From Tetmemena sp. SeJ-2015 (lineage: Eukaryota; Ciliophora; Spirotrichea; Sporadotrichida; Oxytrichidae), in the NCBI GenBank assembly GCA_027382625.1, contig JAJKFJ010023577.1, positions 1-64,000 on the forward strand: a stretch of 64,000 nt of DNA, given 5' to 3'. The notes under the pieces were generated by a model. That model searched no databases. It saw nothing but the letters and a program-made list of their open reading frames with translations, and was not told the origin of the DNA. Positions 1 through 8,178 of this stretch are shown here, one piece after another (the stretch's first letter is position 1; each line of letters opens with the position of its first letter). Both the position numbers and the translations under genes were made by a program.

Positions 1-536
1 TGCAGCGCTTTGAGATCGGGCTGATATTCGGCCAGCAGCGGATAGCTCGGTGAGAGCGTGACGAAGCCGCGTTCGGCCAGTTCCTGCGCGTATTGCCGGT
101 GTGGCTTGCCGCCGAGACCCACGACCACTTTGAAGCCGATGTTGTTTTCCGTGGGGTGCAGGCAGAGCACGGCAGCGGTTTTCTTTCCTGCGAGCGCCGT
201 TTTGGGAATGCACAGATAGGCTGTGACCTTGCCGCCGGGCTGAGAGGTGTAGGTGATGAGCCTGCGCACATAGCTGCCGCAGTCCGTTTCCTCCACGATC
301 TGCGGCTCCAGCGCGCAGCGCAGCTCCGGGCCGGGCAGGGGACCCGCGACCTGCTGAAACCCTGCCAGCGCCTCCGCACGGCGGCTCGCCCATTCAGCGG
401 CGCTGGTGGCTGTCTTGGTCGTGCCGTCCTTCGCGTGGTATTCGAGGAGGTTCGTGCGGCTCAGTCCGCGAATCGGTGGAACATCCTCCGCATAGGCGAG
501 GCAGGGCAGGGCGAGGGCAAATAAAACGCGGCGCAT
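1..536 (-). CDS. Alpha/beta hydrolase (acetyl-xylan esterase/dienelactone hydrolase-like), 3' part outside window
   Basis: This reading frame on the minus strand stays open from the start to the window edge, so the C-terminal part is missing. The protein begins MRRVLFALALPCLAYA, a typical short signal peptide, and continues into a mature region with the motif AVLCLHPTEN followed by GLGGKPHRQYAQELAERGF. That is the early beta-strand/oxyanion region of large secreted alpha/beta hydrolases common in Verrucomicrobiota and Planctomycetes, which act as esterases on plant polysaccharides. An in-frame ATG nine bases upstream (545) is an alternative start. The catalytic Ser, Asp and His lie beyond the window, so activity cannot be judged. 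The family assignment rests on overall pattern and is moderately sure. Confidence 0.7.
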   Translation of the reverse strand, partial: MRRVLFALALPCLAYAEDVPPIRGLSRTNLLEYHAKDGTTKTATSAAEWASRRAEALAGFQQVAGPLPGPELRCALEPQIVEETDCGSYVRRLITYTSQPGGKVTAYLCIPKTALAGKKTAAVLCLHPTENNIGFKVVVGLGGKPHRQYAQELAERGFVTLSPSYPLLAEYQPDLKAL

Positions 537-583
537 GGGAGCCATACGCCGCGTGGGAGCGGTTTGTTAGCGTGCAGGCTCAA

Positions 584-1276
584 TCATTCCCTGCGGTTTC
601 CACCCAGCAGCATCATGGCGTAGTAGAGGAAGGTGCCCAGCGCGCTGATGAAGGCGGCCACGTAGGTCAGCGCGGCGGCATCGAGGACCTTGCTCATCGC
701 GGCGGTTTCCTCGCCGGGAGAGACGGCTCCGGTGCTGGCCAGCACGCGCTTGGCGCGGGCCGTGGCGTCAAACTCCACGGGCAGCGTGATCAGCTGAAAC
801 AGCATCACGACGCCAAAGCACAGCGCGAGGATCGGCAGGGCGATCTTGGGTGCAAAGTAGATCAGGCCAAAACCGACAAACGGGATGATCTGCCCGGCGA
901 TGGTGGTGATGCCCACCGCCGCCATGCGCCACTGCAGGGGAGCGTAGAGCTGCTGGTGCTGGATGGCGTGGCCGCACTCATGTGCCGCCACTCCCAGCGC
1001 GGCCACGTTGGTGCCGTAGTAGTTTTCTTCGCTGAGCATGAGCTGCTTGTTCGAAGGATCGTAATGGTCGCTGAGCTGGCCTTTGATGGGGTGGATCGTC
1101 ACATCGCGGATGCCGTTGAGGTCCAGGATGCGCTGGGCGATCTGCGCACCGGAGAGTCCGGAGCGTGCCGGCACCTGCGAATAGCGTGCATAGGCGCTCT
1201 TCACGCGCCATGAGGCGAAGAAGGACAGCGCCATCGTGCCAAGGAAGAGCAGGAGGTAGAGGGGATCAATGTACAT
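584..1276 (-). CDS. Membrane zinc metallopeptidase, YugP family
   Basis: A 230-residue membrane protein with an N-terminal hydrophobic segment (about residues 6-24), a soluble stretch, the zinc-binding HECGH motif (HExxH type, about residue 99, within GVAAHECGHAIQHQQ), and two or three hydrophobic segments after it. This is the arrangement of the YugP-like neutral zinc metallopeptidase family (Zn_peptidase_2), which is widespread but has no firmly established substrate. After the third hydrophobic segment the motif LPVEFDATARAKRVL supplies the conserved Glu/Asp expected of the third metal ligand region. The length matches the family. It is preceded by a short intergenic region and stands alone on this strand next to the partial esterase. 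Confidence 0.88.
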   Translation of the reverse strand: MYIDPLYLLLFLGTMALSFFASWRVKSAYARYSQVPARSGLSGAQIAQRILDLNGIRDVTIHPIKGQLSDHYDPSNKQLMLSEENYYGTNVAALGVAAHECGHAIQHQQLYAPLQWRMAAVGITTIAGQIIPFVGFGLIYFAPKIALPILALCFGVVMLFQLITLPVEFDATARAKRVLASTGAVSPGEETAAMSKVLDAAALTYVAAFISALGTFLYYAMMLLGGNRRE

Positions 1277-1414
1277 GGTTCTTGAATGGGGTTGCCATTA
1301 GATACGCACACCATGCCCGCTTGGTGATCACGCGGGCATTGCAAAAGTGCGCGTAGTTTGTCACACAAAATCCCGTGTTGCTTCCCCCCGGGCCTGCGAT
1401 TGAATCAGTCGTTC

Positions 1415-2149
1415 ATGGAAACCGCCCCCATTTCTCCCGCATCGGCCTCGGAGCCCATCCTCTGCCGCGTTACATCCTGGTACTACCGCCGCATGGGCAT
1501 GCTGGCCGGGCTGTTCCTGATCTTCGGCCTTGTGTTTCTCTACGACGGCCTGTGGGGCTATCCCGCGAAGGTGGTCATCGCGCAGGAGAAGGAGAAGTTC
1601 ATGAAGGAGTTTCTGCCTTCGTTTGAAGCCGCCAAGAAAGAAGGGCGAATGGCGCAGTGGATGGAGGATGCCAAAGCCAGGGGCATGCCCACCGGCGTGG
1701 ACGGGGATTCACCACGCTGGAAGAGCTACGCTGCGAAGAAAGGCTGGGAGGAGGAGCCCAAGCTCTACAGCGAGCGTGAGATCGCTGAGCAGTTTTATTA
1801 TGCCTGCGGCTGCCTGGCCGGTGCGCTGATCGCCGGCATTCTCATCCTGCGGAATCGCAGCAAGGTGCTGCTTGGCGAGGCTGACCACTGGGTGTCTCCC
1901 GAGGGGGTGCCGATTCGCTACGCCGATGTCTTTCGCGTGGACAAGCGCAAGTGGGAGCACAAAGGGCTGGCGTATGCGTGGTATCGCACGCAGGGCGGCG
2001 CCGAAAAACGTGAGGTGTTTGACGATCTGAAATTCGGCGGCGCCGACAAGGTGCTGGAGCGTTTGCTGGCCCGTTTCAGTGGCGAATTGATCGAAAAAGT
2101 CAGCGAAACAGCGGGCTCAGAATCCACATCCACAGAGATGGAAAAATAA
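1415..2149 (+). CDS. Hypothetical two-TM membrane protein
   Basis: I do not recognise a named family. The 244-residue product (starting METAPISPASASE) has one hydrophobic segment at about residues 28-47 (GMLAGLFLIFGLVFLY), a charged alpha-helical middle rich in Lys and Glu, and a second hydrophobic segment at about residues 131-150 (ACGCLAGALIAGILIL). The C-terminal soluble part contains a compact domain (DHWVSPEGVPIRYADV, then RKWEHKGLAYAWYRT). This looks like a small beta-rich domain that might be solved as PH-like, but that is only a guess. The frame is open upstream to 1358, but residues before METAPIS do not look like part of the protein. The gene lies just upstream of acpP in the same direction. 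Confidence 0.7.
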   Translation: METAPISPASASEPILCRVTSWYYRRMGMLAGLFLIFGLVFLYDGLWGYPAKVVIAQEKEKFMKEFLPSFEAAKKEGRMAQWMEDAKARGMPTGVDGDSPRWKSYAAKKGWEEEPKLYSEREIAEQFYYACGCLAGALIAGILILRNRSKVLLGEADHWVSPEGVPIRYADVFRVDKRKWEHKGLAYAWYRTQGGAEKREVFDDLKFGGADKVLERLLARFSGELIEKVSETAGSESTSTEMEK

Positions 2150-2243
2150 TGGCACTTGTTTGAGTTTGAAAAAGGCGGGATTTTCCCCTTGCCAAAGTAA
2201 ACGCAGCCGCTAAAGCTCCGCCCCATCCCAACACCCCCAATCT

Positions 2244-2483
2244 ATGGCTGAGAACATCACAGAAAAAGTTAGAGACATCATCGTTGAACAGCTTGGCGTG
2301 AATCCCGAGCAGGTCACCCAAGAAGCTAAGTTCATCGAAGATCTCGGTGCCGACTCCCTCGACACTGTCGAGCTGGTGATGGCCTTCGAGGAAGAATTCG
2401 GCATCGACGTCCCTGACGAAGAGGCTGAGAAGCTTCAGTCCGTGGGCGACGTCGTCCGCTACGTCGAAGAAAACGCCGAGTAA
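2244..2483 (+). CDS. acpP: Acyl carrier protein
   Basis: A 79-residue acidic protein with the family signature [12 protein letters not shown], in which the Ser (residue 38) receives the 4'-phosphopantetheine arm. It carries growing acyl chains for type II fatty-acid synthesis in the cytoplasm. The helical [21 protein letters not shown] segment is canonical, and the length is exactly that of bacterial AcpP. Unlike many genomes, the fabD/fabG/fabF genes are not adjacent here; plsX and fabH lie about 28 kb away. A strong intrinsic terminator follows directly (2512-2543), so it is probably transcribed alone or at the end of a short unit with the preceding membrane-protein gene. Confidence 0.97.
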   Translation: MAENITEKVRDIIVEQLGVNPEQVTQEAKFIEDLGADSLDTVELVMAFEEEFGIDVPDEEAEKLQSVGDVVRYVEENAE

Positions 2484-2511
2484 CACCGGTCTTTTTTAGA
2501 ACTCCAAAAAC

Positions 2512-2543
2512 AGCCAAGTGGTTCATTCCGCTTGGCTTTTTTG
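2512..2543 (+). terminator. Intrinsic terminator of acpP
   Basis: A stem with left arm AGCCAAGTGG and right arm CCGCTTGGCT (one G-T wobble) closes a six-base loop and is followed by a run of six T. It starts 29 bases after the acpP stop codon. Confidence 0.9.
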
Positions 2544-2668
2544 TTGTGGGTTTTGCAGCGGGGTTTGGTCTGTGGCGGACGCTTTTCGTCTGTCTGGACA
2601 CTGACGCCCAGTGCCTGCGCTTATTGCGATCCGAAACTGATGTCCGAATCTAGCTGCCGACACCTCCC

Positions 2669-2823
2669 ATATGGACTGCGGTCGCGAAGTGAGGAACGAA
2701 CGCAGCTACCGCTTTCGTCGTGCCGGTCAGTGCACGCGTGCCAGTAGGCGTTCGAGTGCTGGAGCCGGTGGTTCTTCGCCAGTCGGTCAGCTCGAGCCCA
2801 TCACGAGACGCTCGGATGCGGCC
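2669..2823. repeat. Dispersed repeat, copy A (about 155 bp)
   Basis: This stretch is similar to 13755-13919. The first 50 bases are nearly identical (ATATGGACTGCGGTCGCGA, then GTGAGGAACGAACGCAGCT, CCGCTTTCG). The right ends share ACGAGACG, TCG and GCGGC, and the middle has diverged. In copy B the left part contains GCCGCTTTCG and the right end CGAAAGCGGC, so the element has short inverted ends. It has no coding capacity I can defend and lies in the gene-free gap after acpP. Confidence 0.7.
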
Positions 2824-2884
2824 GTTCATCGCGTTAGGGACGGCGCTCCTTTTTCATCGCCCGCGACGCGATAGACCCGAAATA

Positions 2885-2975
2885 ACGGACGCGCACAGCG
2901 CATCCCTACCAGCCCTGCGTGCTGCGATCCCAAGGTGCCCTGCGCGGATGGTAGGGATGCGCTGTGCGCGTCCGT
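2885..2975. repeat. Perfect 27-bp inverted repeat with hairpin arms
   Basis: The arms at 2885-2911 and 2949-2975 are perfect reverse complements of each other, separated by 37 bases. Each arm also contains a small hairpin of its own (GGA, one mismatch, GCGC, loop ACA, GCGC, one mismatch, TCC). It lies between the dispersed repeat copy A and the GCGGAC-type doublet. The whole gap from 2545 to 3400 holds only such repeats, and I see no gene in it. Confidence 0.85.
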
Positions 2976-3152
2976 AGAATCTTCGTCCCAGCGTCGCCTG
3001 TCATTCCTGCCGCTCACCCCCTTTCCTGATGCGCCCGCCTTTCAGCGTTAGCGCAAACGATTCGCGCACGCAGTTTGAAATGCCGCGCATGAATGGCGCT
3101 CGGTTGAGAGCATGGATCGCGGAATGGAATGTCGTGAGTGCAAAGAGTGCTG

Positions 3153-3322
3153 GGAGCGCGGACCTCCGAGTCCGCAGCAGGTCGCTTTCACACAGCAGGT
3201 ATTTCAGCATGTAAAACATCGGAAGCACGAGGGCTTCTGGGACGAGAGACCCAATGTGGGCAAGTGAGGTTTCGGAACCTCGTGTGCTTGCGGAGCGCTG
3301 CGGACTCGGAGGTCCGCGCTCC
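3153..3322. repeat. REPIN-like inverted doublet, GCGGAC family, copy 1
   Basis: Two 26-base arms (3153-3178 and 3297-3322) are perfect reverse complements flanking 118 bases. Each arm contains its own hairpin with stem GCGGAC/GTCCGC and loop CTCCGA. The inner flank of the left arm (AGGTCGCTTTCACACAGC) is shared with copies elsewhere in the window (near 10039-10207, 24191-24358 and 60220-60245), so the repeated unit is longer than the 26-base core. It lies downstream of the ftsB-like gene and could help end its transcription. No T-run is present. Confidence 0.88.
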
Positions 3323-3400
3323 AGGGAATGTAGCTTTTGCGGAGCTCAACGGCACGCCATGCCACTCTTGATGACTTCACGACTCCTTGACCAACTCTTC

Positions 3401-3724
3401 TCAAAACCTCAGCACAAACTCGCCTTCCTTCTGCAGGTGCAGGCGGTCACGGGCGGCCATTTCGAGGTAGGCGTTGTCGTTTTTGATCCACTCCATGCGG
3501 CGCAGGAGCTTGTCGCGGTCGGATTGCAGCACGTTGCGCTGCTCTTTGAGCATTTCCAGCTTCACGCGCATCGCGTTCTGCGTGTCGATCGGGTTGTCAC
3601 ACAGGACATACACCACGGGCACAATGAGCAGCAGCAGGACGAAGCGGGCCACCTTGAGGAATGCGCGCACCCAGCCTTCCCAGCGTGACTGGGGTTCGGA
3701 TGCGCGCACTTCTCGGTAGTTCAT
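3401..3724 (-). CDS. FtsB/DivIC-like septum formation initiator
   Basis: A 107-residue protein with a cytoplasmic N-terminus, one membrane segment at about residues 26-42 (VARFVLLLLIVPVVYVL), and then a leucine-heptad coiled coil (about residues 50-90: MRVKLEMLKEQRNVLQSDR and so on). This is the layout of the FtsB/DivIC family, which joins FtsL and FtsQ in the divisome. It starts six bases after the eno stop codon on the same strand, so the two genes form an operon. The eno-ftsB order is also common in other phyla, which strengthens the call. Sequence conservation of this family is low, so the name rests on topology and context. Confidence 0.82.
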   Translation of the reverse strand: MNYREVRASEPQSRWEGWVRAFLKVARFVLLLLIVPVVYVLCDNPIDTQNAMRVKLEMLKEQRNVLQSDRDKLLRRMEWIKNDNAYLEMAARDRLHLQKEGEFVLRF

Positions 3725-3730
3725 AGGATC

Positions 3731-5026
<1,296 letters not shown>

Positions 5027-5258
5027 TTATTTAAGTTTTGCTAATAATTAGGATTTTTCAAGAAGGTTTCGAGAAATCTCCGGGGGACAGGCTTCATACA
5101 CGGCTGAAGCTAGCGCTCAAATGGTAGTTTTTGACGATGCAGCAAGACGCGGGCCAGAATGGCGGGGGTAGGGGTGGGGAGTTTGGGCATGTGAGGGGGG
5201 CATCTTGGTCCCCGGTTTGGGGGCGGTGGGGCATTTACTTTTCGCATCGTCTTCGAAT

Positions 5259-5318
5259 GCATCCAAAAAAAACACCCTGACAGGGTGTGATGCCTATCAG
5301 GGTGTCTTTTTTGGATGC
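5259..5318 (-). terminator. Nested terminator with two competing arms
   Basis: On the minus strand this follows the stop codon of the 49-aa gene. The innermost hairpin (5272-5288) has stem ACACCCTG/CAGGGTGT with a one-base loop and is followed by eight T, a strong intrinsic terminator. A second copy of the ACACCCTG arm (plus-strand 5298-5305), together with a matching outer stretch (GCATCCAAAAAA at 5259-5270 with TTTTTTGGATGC at 5307-5318), can form a larger alternative hairpin. The two folds exclude each other. It may work in both directions, but on the eno side it lies upstream of the gene. Confidence 0.8.
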
Positions 5319-5319
5319 T

Positions 5320-5469
5320 TTAAACTTCCGAGTCCTTAACCCAAATTACGAACACACGCGCATTGCGTGGGAACTCAATCTGGCCGGTTTTCGGGTTCTT
5401 CCGCCAAGGACGGAAGATTTTGTGATAACCGGGGCGCTCGTCAGGAAAAAGCAGGAGTTGCTCATTCAT
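5320..5469 (-). CDS. Small conserved-looking protein, 49 aa
   Basis: This short ORF encodes MNEQLLLFPDERPG at the N-terminus, the core FRPWRKNPKTGQIEFPRNA, and a hydrophobic end VFVIWVKDSEV. The core resembles a class of very small bacterial proteins with an RPW...PKTGK pattern that often have no assigned function; that resemblance is from memory and not checked. Support for a real gene comes from the compact composition, an ATG start and TAA stop, and an intrinsic terminator placed immediately after the stop codon on the same strand. I see no strong ribosome binding site. It is divergent from the small RNA candidate at 5535. Confidence 0.6.
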   Translation of the reverse strand: MNEQLLLFPDERPGYHKIFRPWRKNPKTGQIEFPRNARVFVIWVKDSEV

Positions 5470-5499
5470 TGCGATTTATCAGGGTTCAGCCCTTAAAGA

Positions 5500-5528
5500 T
5501 TGACACGCCGGGGGCGTACGTCTTGAAT
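5500..5528 (+). promoter_or_regulatory. Sigma70-type promoter for the small RNA
   Basis: A perfect -35 box TTGACA (5500-5505), a 17-base spacer and a -10 box TTGAAT (5523-5528, four of six matches to TATAAT). It points toward a stretch that has no start codon with coding support and ends at a strong terminator about 110 bases downstream. Confidence 0.65.
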
Positions 5529-5534
5529 GTACAC

Positions 5535-5643
5535 CGGGTACCAACCTGTGTACTTCAAGCGCGTATGTCCCTAAGCAGCGTATGCTGTGGGCTATCAGCA
5601 AGAAGTCAGAAAGCCGTCAGTGCGAAAGCGCTGGCGGTTTTTT
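5535..5643 (+). ncRNA. Putative small RNA, about 110 nt
   Basis: The transcript is defined by a promoter at 5500-5528 and an intrinsic terminator at 5613-5643. No ORF of convincing composition lies between them. Local structure can be drawn: an imperfect hairpin GTACAC...GTGTAC around 5529-5553, a short perfect hairpin CAGC-GTAT-GCTG around 5576-5587 inside a CCC/GGG closing pair, and then the terminator stem. It does not match 6S, SRP, tmRNA or RNase P signatures that I know. The 5' end is estimated from the promoter spacing and may be off by several bases. Confidence 0.55.
5613..5643 (+). terminator. Intrinsic terminator with GAAA tetraloop
   Basis: Stem CCGTCAGTGC/GCGCTGGCGG (two G-T wobbles) closed by a GAAA tetraloop (5624-5627), followed by six T. 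There is no annotated plus-strand gene before it, which is the main evidence for the small RNA. Confidence 0.85.
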
Positions 5644-6243
5644 GTTTCGTCAAATTTATGTCAAAGAGCGGCGGTGAACTTGTTCCAGAATGCTTGTAAC
5701 AAGTGGTTGTTAACAAACCCCGATGTAATGGCAAGGATATTGAGTGGAAAACTCCGGGTGTCTAACTGCAATCTGAGATTCTTGTGGTTGATGCACAAGG
5801 AGTTGACCCTCCTAATCTTGCCTAATCTTGCCTGATCTTGAGTGTTCTGACCTATCTGACCGATATACTCTGACACTTATTGGAAGATAGCTTCCGCCAG
5901 AAAAACTCGATCACAGGAGTCCCCTCAAACACCCTCACGCCGCTTAAATTCACCAAACGTCGTTGACATCTCAAAACGGGACCCAAGACTTCTTACATCC
6001 TCGGGTGCTTCGTCGTGAAGAACGCGTTCGCCTGAGGGGGGCAGCGCCGCCGGCAGTGAAGAACTCTGACCGTCGCAACCTGCAAGCCGGCACCGCCACC
6101 CTGTGGCGCTCCCAGGTCATTCCTGGACCGCCGGTCGTTTCCTGAAGCCTGGCCCTTTCGCATCTGCTCCGCACTCCTGCGGTCTCTGCGCATCCTCATG
6201 CCAGCATTTAACCACACAATACCACTACATACTACCAACTGCT
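5644..6243. other. Gene-free 600 bp with three 10-bp direct repeats
   Basis: I find no convincing gene here. At 5811-5840 there are three head-to-tail 10-base units, CCTAATCTTG twice and CCTGATCTTG once, followed by CTGAC-containing words (GACCTATCTGACC, ATACTCTGAC). A 10-base spacing places each unit on the same DNA face, as in iterons or operator arrays. The segment is more AT-rich than its surroundings and precedes the HTH and ATPase genes of the island. Confidence 0.55.
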
Positions 6244-6462
6244 ATGAATACGAACCCAACTGAAGCCCTGCCAAAAGACGAAGCCGAACTAATCACCCCG
6301 GAGCAGCTCGCCCAAAGGCTGAATGTCTCCCGCCGCTGCCTGGCCAACTGGGCGCGGGACAAGATCATCCCCATGGTGAAGATCGGGCGCATCTGCCGCT
6401 TTGATCTCCAGAAGGTCCGGGCCGCGCTGGCGCACTACGAGCGCGCCGCCGTCACACGCTGA
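6244..6462 (+). CDS. Excisionase-type helix-turn-helix protein
   Basis: A 72-residue DNA-binding protein. Residues 17-60 (LITPEQLAQRLNVSRR, CLANWARDKIIPMVKIGR) form the winged helix-turn-helix of the MerR-like/excisionase family: the first helix pair ELAxxL-VSxRxLxNW is followed by a wing ending in the typical IGRICRFDLQKV. Such proteins regulate or direct excision and replication of integrated elements. The frame is open upstream, but the ATG at 6244 gives a normal family length. It is the first gene of the small island that ends near 8495. No integrase gene is visible nearby. Confidence 0.8.
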   Translation: MNTNPTEALPKDEAELITPEQLAQRLNVSRRCLANWARDKIIPMVKIGRICRFDLQKVRAALAHYERAAVTR

Positions 6463-6478
6463 ACCTCCAAACGCGCTT

Positions 6479-6516
6479 CCCGTGAAGGAGACGCTGCCAG
6501 CCTCTCCCTTCACGGG
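6479..6516 (+). promoter_or_regulatory. Stem-loop between HTH gene and CPAC gene
   Basis: Arms CCCGTGAAGGAGA (6479-6491) and TCTCCCTTCACGGG (6503-6516) pair with one bulge around an 11-base loop, 16 bases after the HTH stop codon. There is no T-run, so it could stabilise or attenuate the message rather than end it. Confidence 0.5.
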
Positions 6517-6539
6517 GCGCAACCCACCCCAGCACGCCC

Positions 6540-6905
6540 ATGAAACTCAATCTTGCTCGTTTGGAGAAGGTCCGCCGCCCGCGCGGCTCCAGAATCATCG
6601 CCCGTTGTCCGGCTTGTCCCAGGACGAATTCGCAGGCCTCTTTTCCTGCGCCCGTACGGCCTCAGAAACCCCTGCTGGGTGCGCCGCTGCTGGCCTCCGC
6701 TGTCGTGACCCACGCGGCGCTTTGCAGGGCTTCAGACAGCCTGGAAACGCAGGCGCGCATGGTCTCGTGGCGGCCCTGGGTGCGGCATGAAATCATCATC
6801 GCAGGCGAGCCCGATTGCCTCGCCATGGTAGATGCTGGTAGGGGAAATCTGACGCCCGCAGACAGCGCTGCCGAACTGCAACTCTTCACCCTCTTTCAAC
6901 CATGA
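6540..6905 (+). CDS. Short CPAC protein, possible degenerate primase zinc-finger domain
   Basis: A 121-residue ORF whose start, MKLNLARLEKVRRPRG then SRIIARCPACPR, resembles the CHC2-type zinc-finger entry of element-encoded primase proteins (a CPAC pair after a basic stretch). The expected second Cys pair and the glycine-aspartate-rich segment are not seen in this frame, and the rest is low in recognisable motifs, so it may be broken. In its favour, the stop codon overlaps the start of the ATPase gene in an ATGA junction (6902-6905), typical of translational coupling. I treat it as a real but possibly decayed gene. Confidence 0.5.
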   Translation: MKLNLARLEKVRRPRGSRIIARCPACPRTNSQASFPAPVRPQKPLLGAPLLASAVVTHAALCRASDSLETQARMVSWRPWVRHEIIIAGEPDCLAMVDAGRGNLTPADSAAELQLFTLFQP

Positions 6906-8122
6906 AAGACCTGCGCAGCTACCACAATGCCTTCGGGGCTGAGGCCCTGGCCGACCTCGTCAGCGATTCTGCAAACTACACTGTGGTGGATAATACCAGC
7001 ACCCTGAGCACCGCCCCGCCTGGCGCGGGAGCAGGCGGCGGGGAGATCGCCATCACGATCACCGGCCCCGCCGCCACGGGGGGCGCGGTGGATTTCACGG
7101 AGCTGGATGCACGCCGCATCCGCCTCGCCAGTCCGCCGCCGCAGCCCGTCCCGGTTTTCACCCTGCTCACGCAGCAGATCTGCACGCCGGGAAATCTCAC
7201 GGTGATCTCCGCCCAGGCCAAAGGCGGCAAAAGCGCCATCGTGGGCGCGATGATCGCCAGCACCGTGACCGCGCCCCCGGCGGACCCGGACGACGACCTC
7301 CCCGACTGGGAACCGGAGTGCGATCTGCTGGGCTTCACCGCCGCCGCGCCTGCAGGCCGCGCCGTGGTGCTGTTTGACACCGAGCAGTCGCCTTATGATG
7401 CGTGGAGCCTCGTCAACCGCGCGGCCCTGCGGGCCCACGTCAGCAGCATGCCGGATCATTTTCGCGGCTACTCCCTGGCGGATGTTTCCACCGAGAAACG
7501 CCGCGCCTACCTCGCTGCCGAGATGAAGCGAGCCCATGAGGAATGCGGCGGCATCCACAGCGTCTTCATCGATGGCGTGGCCGACCTCTGCAAAAGCCCC
7601 AACGACGACATCGAAGCCTTCGCTTTGGTGGAGCATCTCGCGCAGCTCGCCATCACTTACGCCTGCCCGATCATCGTCGTGCTGCATGAGAACCCCTCCG
7701 GCTTTGAAACCGGCAAGACACGCGGCCACCTCGGCAGCCAGCTCGAGCGCAAGGCGGAGAGCAATCTGCGCATCTCCAAGGACTCCCGGGGCGTCCCGCT
7801 CGTCTTCTCCGAGCGCTGCCGCCACGCCTGCATCCCGCGTGAAAACGGCCTGCGCTTTGAGTGGTCGGTGCCCGAAGGCATGCACGTCACCGTGGAGGCG
7901 GAAACGAAGGAGAGCAAAGTGGAGGCGGCGCGGCAGACGGAAGGGATGGAGTGCCAGGCCGTCTTCGCCGGGCACCTGGGGCAAATGCCTTACAGCGAGC
8001 TGAAGCAACGCATCATGACGAATGTCCACGTGGCTGAGCCGACCGCCAAACGCCGCATCAAGCTTTGGCTGTCCATCGGGTTGATCAAGCAGGGATCAAC
8101 GGCTTGTTATCTACGGGCTTGA
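6902..8122 (+). CDS. RepA-like AAA ATPase of a mobile element
   Basis: A 406-residue RecA-fold ATPase. The P-loop lies at about residues 104-112 (ISAQAKGGKSAIVGAMIAS), the Walker B strand at about residue 222 (HSVFIDGVADL), and a sensor region at about 256-285 (CPIIVVLHENPSG, then KTRGHLGSQLERKAES). This pattern is known from hexameric replicative helicase/RepA-type proteins of plasmids, phages and phage satellites. A winged-helix-like tail (EPTAKRRIKLWLSIGLI) closes the protein. The N-terminal 80 residues are Ala/Gly/Pro-rich. It is coupled to the preceding CPAC gene and followed by the palindrome and tandem repeats, so it may act on DNA at that site. No integrase or terminase is nearby. Confidence 0.8.
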   Translation: MKDLRSYHNAFGAEALADLVSDSANYTVVDNTSTLSTAPPGAGAGGGEIAITITGPAATGGAVDFTELDARRIRLASPPPQPVPVFTLLTQQICTPGNLTVISAQAKGGKSAIVGAMIASTVTAPPADPDDDLPDWEPECDLLGFTAAAPAGRAVVLFDTEQSPYDAWSLVNRAALRAHVSSMPDHFRGYSLADVSTEKRRAYLAAEMKRAHEECGGIHSVFIDGVADLCKSPNDDIEAFALVEHLAQLAITYACPIIVVLHENPSGFETGKTRGHLGSQLERKAESNLRISKDSRGVPLVFSERCRHACIPRENGLRFEWSVPEGMHVTVEAETKESKVEAARQTEGMECQAVFAGHLGQMPYSELKQRIMTNVHVAEPTAKRRIKLWLSIGLIKQGSTACYLRA

Positions 8123-8178
8123 AAAGCCAGGATCAGGATCAAACCAGGATCATGATCCTGCGTTGATCCTGATCCCAA

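Noticed and set aside
2545..3400. A hypothetical gene in the gap after acpP
   Set aside because: All ORFs there run through inverted repeats and have no consistent protein composition.
5661..5876. 71-aa minus-strand ORF upstream of the island
   Set aside because: It runs through the 10-bp repeats and has no motif, and competing ORFs of similar size lie on the other strand.
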